Positions 5,350 to 7,909 of a stretch of 7,909 nt of DNA are shown one piece after another. How positions within the stretch are numbered: the first letter of the stretch is position 1; each line of letters begins with the position of its first letter. A program made the translations under genes and the position numbers. Below the pieces are notes generated by a model, which was given only the letters and a program-made list of their open reading frames with translations, made no database searches and was not told where the DNA came from. The stretch comes from JAICIG01 sp035532215. GTDB taxonomy: Bacteria > Planctomycetota > Planctomycetia > Pirellulales > JAICIG01. The DNA is taken from the NCBI GenBank assembly GCA_035532215.1, contig DATKRK010000234.1:1-7909 (forward strand). Direction: 5' to 3'.

Positions 5350-6377
5350 TTTTCCCTTTTGTTCACCCCCTCTTTCGCCGCCGCCTGACAAGGGCGATCG
5401 CTTGGTTTGCGGCCGCCTGGTTTGTGGCAGCCTGGGCCTGGCCCCTTTGGGCCGCGGCGCCGGCCGCTGCCGAGCCGAAATCGGCCGTCGTCGCGACGGT
5501 CGGCGAGGAACGGATTTTTGCGGTCGAGATCGACGAGCTGCTGGCCGATACGCCCAGTGCGCGCGACGCGACGGGCCAGCAGCGGCAGATGCTCGAGGCC
5601 GAGGCGCTCGAGCAGTTGATCAATCGCCGGCTGGTGTATGCGGCGCTCGCCAAGCAAGGTTTCGCGCCGACCGACGACCAGGTCGACGATCTCGTGGCCG
5701 ACTTGAAAGAGCGGCTGACGACGCAGCAACTCTCCTTCGAAGACTTTTTGCAGAAGCATGCGTTGACCGAGCCGCTCGTCCGCCGCCGGCTGGCCTGGGA
5801 CGCGGCCTGGACGCTGTATCTCGAACAAACGTTGACCGACGAAGCATTGGAAAAATACTTCGGCGAGCATCGTCGCGATTTCGACGGCACGGAGCTGCGC
5901 GTGAGCCACATCTTGTGGCGGATCGAGAACGGCGCCGATCGCGCGGCGGTCGATGCCGCTCGGGCGCAGGCCGAAAAGCTGCGCGAAGAAATCGCGGCCG
6001 GCAAGCCGACTTTCGCCACGGCGGCCAAAAAATACTCGGCCGGGCCGAGCAAGCGGCAAGGGGGCGACTTGGGCTTCATCGCTCGCCACGGTCAAATGGC
6101 CGAGGCCTTCGCGGCCGCGGCCTTTCGGCTGGAAAAGGGCGAGATCAGCCCGCCGGTGGTTTCGCCTTTTGGCGTTCACCTGATCGAGTGTACCGACGTG
6201 AAGCCCGGCCGCGAGACGTGGCAGAGCCGGCGCCGCGCGTTGGCCGAGTCGTGGGCTCGCGACCACTTTTTGCAGTTGGCCGCGAAGGCCCGCAAGCAGG
6301 CGGTCGTCAAGTACGCCGGCGCCTCGCCTTACTTCAAGCCCGGCACGCACGAGCTCGTCGCGCCGCAAGCTGACTAG
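5346..6377 (+). CDS. Exported parvulin-type peptidyl-prolyl cis-trans isomerase (SurA/PrsA-like)
   Basis: This 343-residue protein starts with a signal peptide: RRR at 11-13, a Trp/Ala-rich hydrophobic core (about 17-37) and a likely cut near APAAA-EP (38-44). Residues 47-175 are the helical SurA_N/PpiD-like chaperone part (VATVGEERIFAVEIDELL, then EQLINRRLVYAALAKQG). The parvulin domain spans about 184-285: VSHIL with H188, FATAAKKYSAGPS, GGDLGFI (239-245), AEAFAAAAF (252-260), and FGVHLIE with H278. These keep the paired histidines and the Met251/Phe255 pocket of active parvulins, so isomerase activity is likely. The C-terminal tail (286-343) is basic with no clear domain. It should catalyse proline isomerisation and hold unfolded exported proteins. 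The GTG start shares bases with the upstream TGA (GTGA), implying translational coupling and shared expression with the STN-like protein. Confidence 0.92.
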   Translation: MIFPFVHPLFRRRLTRAIAWFAAAWFVAAWAWPLWAAAPAAAEPKSAVVATVGEERIFAVEIDELLADTPSARDATGQQRQMLEAEALEQLINRRLVYAALAKQGFAPTDDQVDDLVADLKERLTTQQLSFEDFLQKHALTEPLVRRRLAWDAAWTLYLEQTLTDEALEKYFGEHRRDFDGTELRVSHILWRIENGADRAAVDAARAQAEKLREEIAAGKPTFATAAKKYSAGPSKRQGGDLGFIARHGQMAEAFAAAAFRLEKGEISPPVVSPFGVHLIECTDVKPGRETWQSRRRALAESWARDHFLQLAAKARKQAVVKYAGASPYFKPGTHELVAPQAD

Positions 6378-6500
6378 CGCCGCTCCGTTTCACTCCTGGA
6401 GGGACGGGCGCCCTCGCCCACAATGACAGACGGGCGATTGTGCCCGGGCGCAGCTCTAGTGCTCCTGCAATGCTGATTGGACGGGCGCAGACGACCTTGG

Positions 6501-6572
6501 GGGTGGCTGGCGGCAGAGCGGAGCGATGCCCCAGAGAACTGGGGCTTCGCCTAGGCTCAGACCCAGCCACCC
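6501..6572. repeat. Nested 72-nt hairpin element
   Basis: Outer arms GGGTGGCTGG (6501-6510) and CCAGCCACCC (6563-6572) are perfectly complementary. Inside, GAGC (6516-6519) can pair with GCTC (6555-6558). At the centre, GCGA-T-GCCCCAG (6523-6534) pairs with CTGGGGC-T-TCGC (6539-6550), with one T-T mismatch and an AGAA loop. The stepped, GNRA-like capped stem suggests a conserved RNA fold or an interspersed palindromic repeat. No protein is encoded by it. Confidence 0.6.
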
Positions 6573-6588
6573 GTCGCGTTTTCGTCCT

Positions 6589-6614
6589 TTCGCGATTTCG
6601 CGATTCTCTTTTTT
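6589..6614 (+). terminator. Weak intrinsic terminator candidate for the parvulin operon
   Basis: TCGCG (6590-6594) pairs with CGCGA (6599-6603) around a 4-base loop, followed by TTCTCTTTTTT (6604-6614). The stem is only five base pairs, but the U-rich tract is the best in this gap. It lies about 210 bases after the parvulin stop and before the convergent TPR stop at 6660. Confidence 0.35.
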
Positions 6615-6659
6615 CGGCTGGCGCGGCCCGGACCTCCATGCACGCGAGGGCGCCCGGAG

Positions 6660-7370
6660 CTACTTTCCGTCACTTGACTCGGGCGTGCGCGGTTCGGCCC
6701 GCCATGCGGTTTGCCAGGCCCGCAGGCCGAGCGGGTCGGTCGGATCGCACTTGAGCGCCTGGTCGAGAATGTCGAGCGCCATTTCCCGTTTGTCGAGTTC
6801 GTGCAGGCACCAGGCCAGCCCCTTGGCCGATTCGAAAAAGCCCTGGTTCACTGGCAGGCGATAGGGCAGCGGCCCTGGCAAGCCTCGCGGCGGCAGGGCC
6901 GAAATGCAGACGTTGTAGGCGTAACCGAAGTGCCCGCGAGCCAGCCGCAGGTCGCCGTCGGCCAGGGCCAATTCCCCCAGCAGGCGATGGGCGGCGACGA
7001 AATCGCTGCACCCGTCGAGCAGCCAGCGCAGCTCGTCGATCGCCACGTCGACCTCGCCGGCGTCGAGCATGTGCTGCACTTCCTCGAGGTCTTCCATTCG
7101 CTCCAGCGCGCAGCGCGGGTGGACCAACTCCCAGGCGTTTTCGTTCGGCCGGCGGCGCACGCGCAACTCGGTGCGGCGCCGGCGCAGCAGGTTCTGCTCG
7201 TCGGACGCCGCCGGCTGCGAACCGCGATCGGGTTTTGATTTGCGTTTGGCGGACAAGGTTTGGCTGACAAGAGCAGGTAAGTTAAGCAGTAGCAGTTTAT
7301 CGCCCGAGGGCCCCTGAGGCCATCGCCCTCCGAGCGGCCCCTGGATGAAATCCGCCGCGGTCTGATACAT
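6660..7370 (-). CDS. TPR-like cytoplasmic protein of unknown function
   Basis: From the ATG at 7370 the product has 236 residues. The core begins near residue 65 with a basic RRRRTELRVRRR stretch, then NAWELVHPRCALERMEDLEE (77-96) and TPR-like helices: EEVQHMLDAGEVDVAIDELRWLL (96-118), AAHRLLGELALADGDLRLARGHFGYAY (126-152) and ESAKGLAWCLHELDKREMALDILDQAL (180-206). It ends shortly after DPTDPLGLR. There is no signal peptide, so it is probably a cytoplasmic interaction protein of the short TPR kind seen in planctomycetes. The start is uncertain. Residues 25-40 use TTA, CTA and CTT codons unlike the rest and no good ribosome site precedes 7370. A TTG at 7256, giving 198 residues beginning MSAKRKSK, is a real alternative. 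Frames open further upstream belong to mutY read backwards. Confidence 0.78.
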   Translation of the reverse strand: MYQTAADFIQGPLGGRWPQGPSGDKLLLLNLPALVSQTLSAKRKSKPDRGSQPAASDEQNLLRRRRTELRVRRRPNENAWELVHPRCALERMEDLEEVQHMLDAGEVDVAIDELRWLLDGCSDFVAAHRLLGELALADGDLRLARGHFGYAYNVCISALPPRGLPGPLPYRLPVNQGFFESAKGLAWCLHELDKREMALDILDQALKCDPTDPLGLRAWQTAWRAEPRTPESSDGK

Positions 7371-7397
7371 TGCCTCGACTGGGCGCCCGAATAAACT
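7370..7397 (+). promoter_or_regulatory. Candidate promoter for mutY
   Basis: TTGCCT (7370-7375) and TAAACT (7392-7397) lie 16 bases apart, each matching consensus at 4 of 6. The start point would fall near 7403, just before the GTG at 7404 and 22 bases before the ATG at 7425. It overlaps the first codon of the divergent TPR gene if that gene starts at 7370. The evidence is modest. Confidence 0.25.
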
Positions 7398-7424
7398 CTT
7401 GCCGTGAAAGAAGCGGCCGCACGC

Positions 7425-7909
7425 ATGTCGATCGCAAAGGAAGCGCATGGCGCCGGCCTGAAATCGGCCTGGCCGGCCACGGCCTGGAAGCAGAGTTTCC
7501 GCCGCCGCTTGCTGGCCTGGTATCGCCGGAACGCCCGCGATCTGGCGTGGCGGAAATCGCGCGACCCGTTCCGCATCTGGGTCAGCGAGATCATGCTGCA
7601 ACAGACGCAGGTGGCGACGGTTTCCGGTTACTTTTCGCGATTTTTGCTCGCCTTTCCTTCGGTCGAGGCGCTGGCCGCGGCGCCCGAAGAACAGGTGCTC
7701 CGGCTCTGGGAAGGGCTGGGTTACTATCGCCGGGCGCGGCAACTGCATCGGGCGGCGCAGGTGATTGTCGCCGAGCACGCCGGACAGTTTCCACGCGAGT
7801 TCGAGGCGGTGCTGGCCTTGCCCGGCATCGGCCGCTACACGGCCGGCGCCATCACCTCGATCGCTTACGACGCCCGCTCGCCGATTTTGGAAGCCAACAC
7901 GATCCGCCT
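7425..7909 (+). CDS. mutY: A/G-specific adenine glycosylase, 5' part (truncated by window end)
   Basis: The first 161 residues of MutY are present; the gene runs off the window. MutY removes adenine paired with 8-oxoguanine in base excision repair. Landmarks: WYRRNARDLAWRKSRDPFR (32-50), IWVSEIMLQQTQVATV (51-66) with catalytic Glu55, LWEGLGYYRRARQLH (94-108), and the helix-hairpin-helix LPGIGRYTAGAI (132-143) with Tyr138. At the position where E. coli has LDGN with catalytic Asp138, this protein reads LEAN (155-158), so Glu156 replaces the Asp. The 4Fe-4S cluster cysteines and the NUDIX-like domain would lie beyond the window. The ATG at 7425 was chosen; an in-frame GTG at 7404 adds seven residues. 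No clear ribosome site is seen. The gene is divergent from the TPR gene across a short gap. Confidence 0.93.
   Translation, partial: MSIAKEAHGAGLKSAWPATAWKQSFRRRLLAWYRRNARDLAWRKSRDPFRIWVSEIMLQQTQVATVSGYFSRFLLAFPSVEALAAAPEEQVLRLWEGLGYYRRARQLHRAAQVIVAEHAGQFPREFEAVLALPGIGRYTAGAITSIAYDARSPILEANTIR

Larger units (their letters stand above)
6378..6659. other. Intergenic region with structured repeats
   Basis: No gene is supported in these 282 bases; the frames crossing it lack family features or ribosome sites. GACGGGCG occurs three times (6403-6410, 6429-6436, 6480-6487), and CACAAT (6419-6424) can pair with ATTGTG (6437-6442). A nested hairpin (6501-6572) and a weak terminator candidate (6589-6614) follow. 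The region separates the parvulin operon from the convergent TPR gene. Confidence 0.55.

Noticed and set aside
5268..6368. Long minus-strand open frame (366 codons) across the parvulin gene
   Set aside because: It is the antisense of a clearly identified parvulin gene. Its composition is Arg/Gly/Leu-rich with no family motifs, as expected from GC-rich DNA read backwards.
7371..7778. N-terminal extension of the second TPR gene up to 7778
   Set aside because: That part is antisense to mutY, whose motifs are unmistakable, and its translation is Arg/Pro/Gly-rich without TPR features.

Overview
The window looks like chromosomal DNA of a planctomycete, most likely a Pirellulales-type bacterium. 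The reasons are the high GC content, the codon use, genes in mixed orientation with few operons, weak or missing Shine-Dalgarno sites at several genes, protein families typical of that phylum (DUF2007 with zinc ribbons, short TPR proteins, lone HDOD proteins, a STN-like envelope protein), and intergenic spaces filled with inverted-repeat elements. The lineage is inferred from memory of such genomes; no marker gene is present.

Layout. Positions 1-256 are intergenic, with a very strong hairpin (7-57), a small CCCAGGCAT hairpin (84-103) and a candidate promoter (191-219). A DUF2007/zinc-ribbon/membrane-anchor protein (257-886, +) converges on a TPR protein (888-1403, -), with one base between their stop codons. 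A 298-base gap holds a good promoter candidate for the TPR gene and several palindromes. Then come an HDOD signalling protein (1702-2622, -) and, divergently, a beta-hydroxyacid dehydrogenase of the 3-hydroxyisobutyrate/tartronate-semialdehyde reductase family (2879-3757, +). Just after that gene lies a 134-bp element with nested inverted repeats, bounded exactly by an 8-bp direct repeat: a MITE-like insertion (3784-3917).

The clearest functional unit is a two-gene operon. An exported protein with HEAT-like and secretin/STN-like N-terminal parts (4033-5349) overlaps by four bases (GTGA) with an exported parvulin-type peptidyl-prolyl isomerase of the SurA/PrsA kind (5346-6377). The coupling suggests a joint role in the envelope, probably folding or quality control of exported proteins. 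A 282-base intergenic region with a nested 72-nt hairpin and a weak terminator candidate follows. Last are a second TPR protein (6660-7370, -) and, divergently, the 5' part of mutY (7425 to the window edge), the adenine glycosylase that removes A opposite 8-oxoguanine.

I see no CRISPR array, defence system, integrase, transposase, tRNA or rRNA. The genes are mostly single-gene housekeeping or accessory units. The points most worth a second look are the MITE-like insertion with its target duplication, the coupled STN-like/parvulin pair, the Glu in place of the catalytic Asp in MutY, and the structured intergenic elements.
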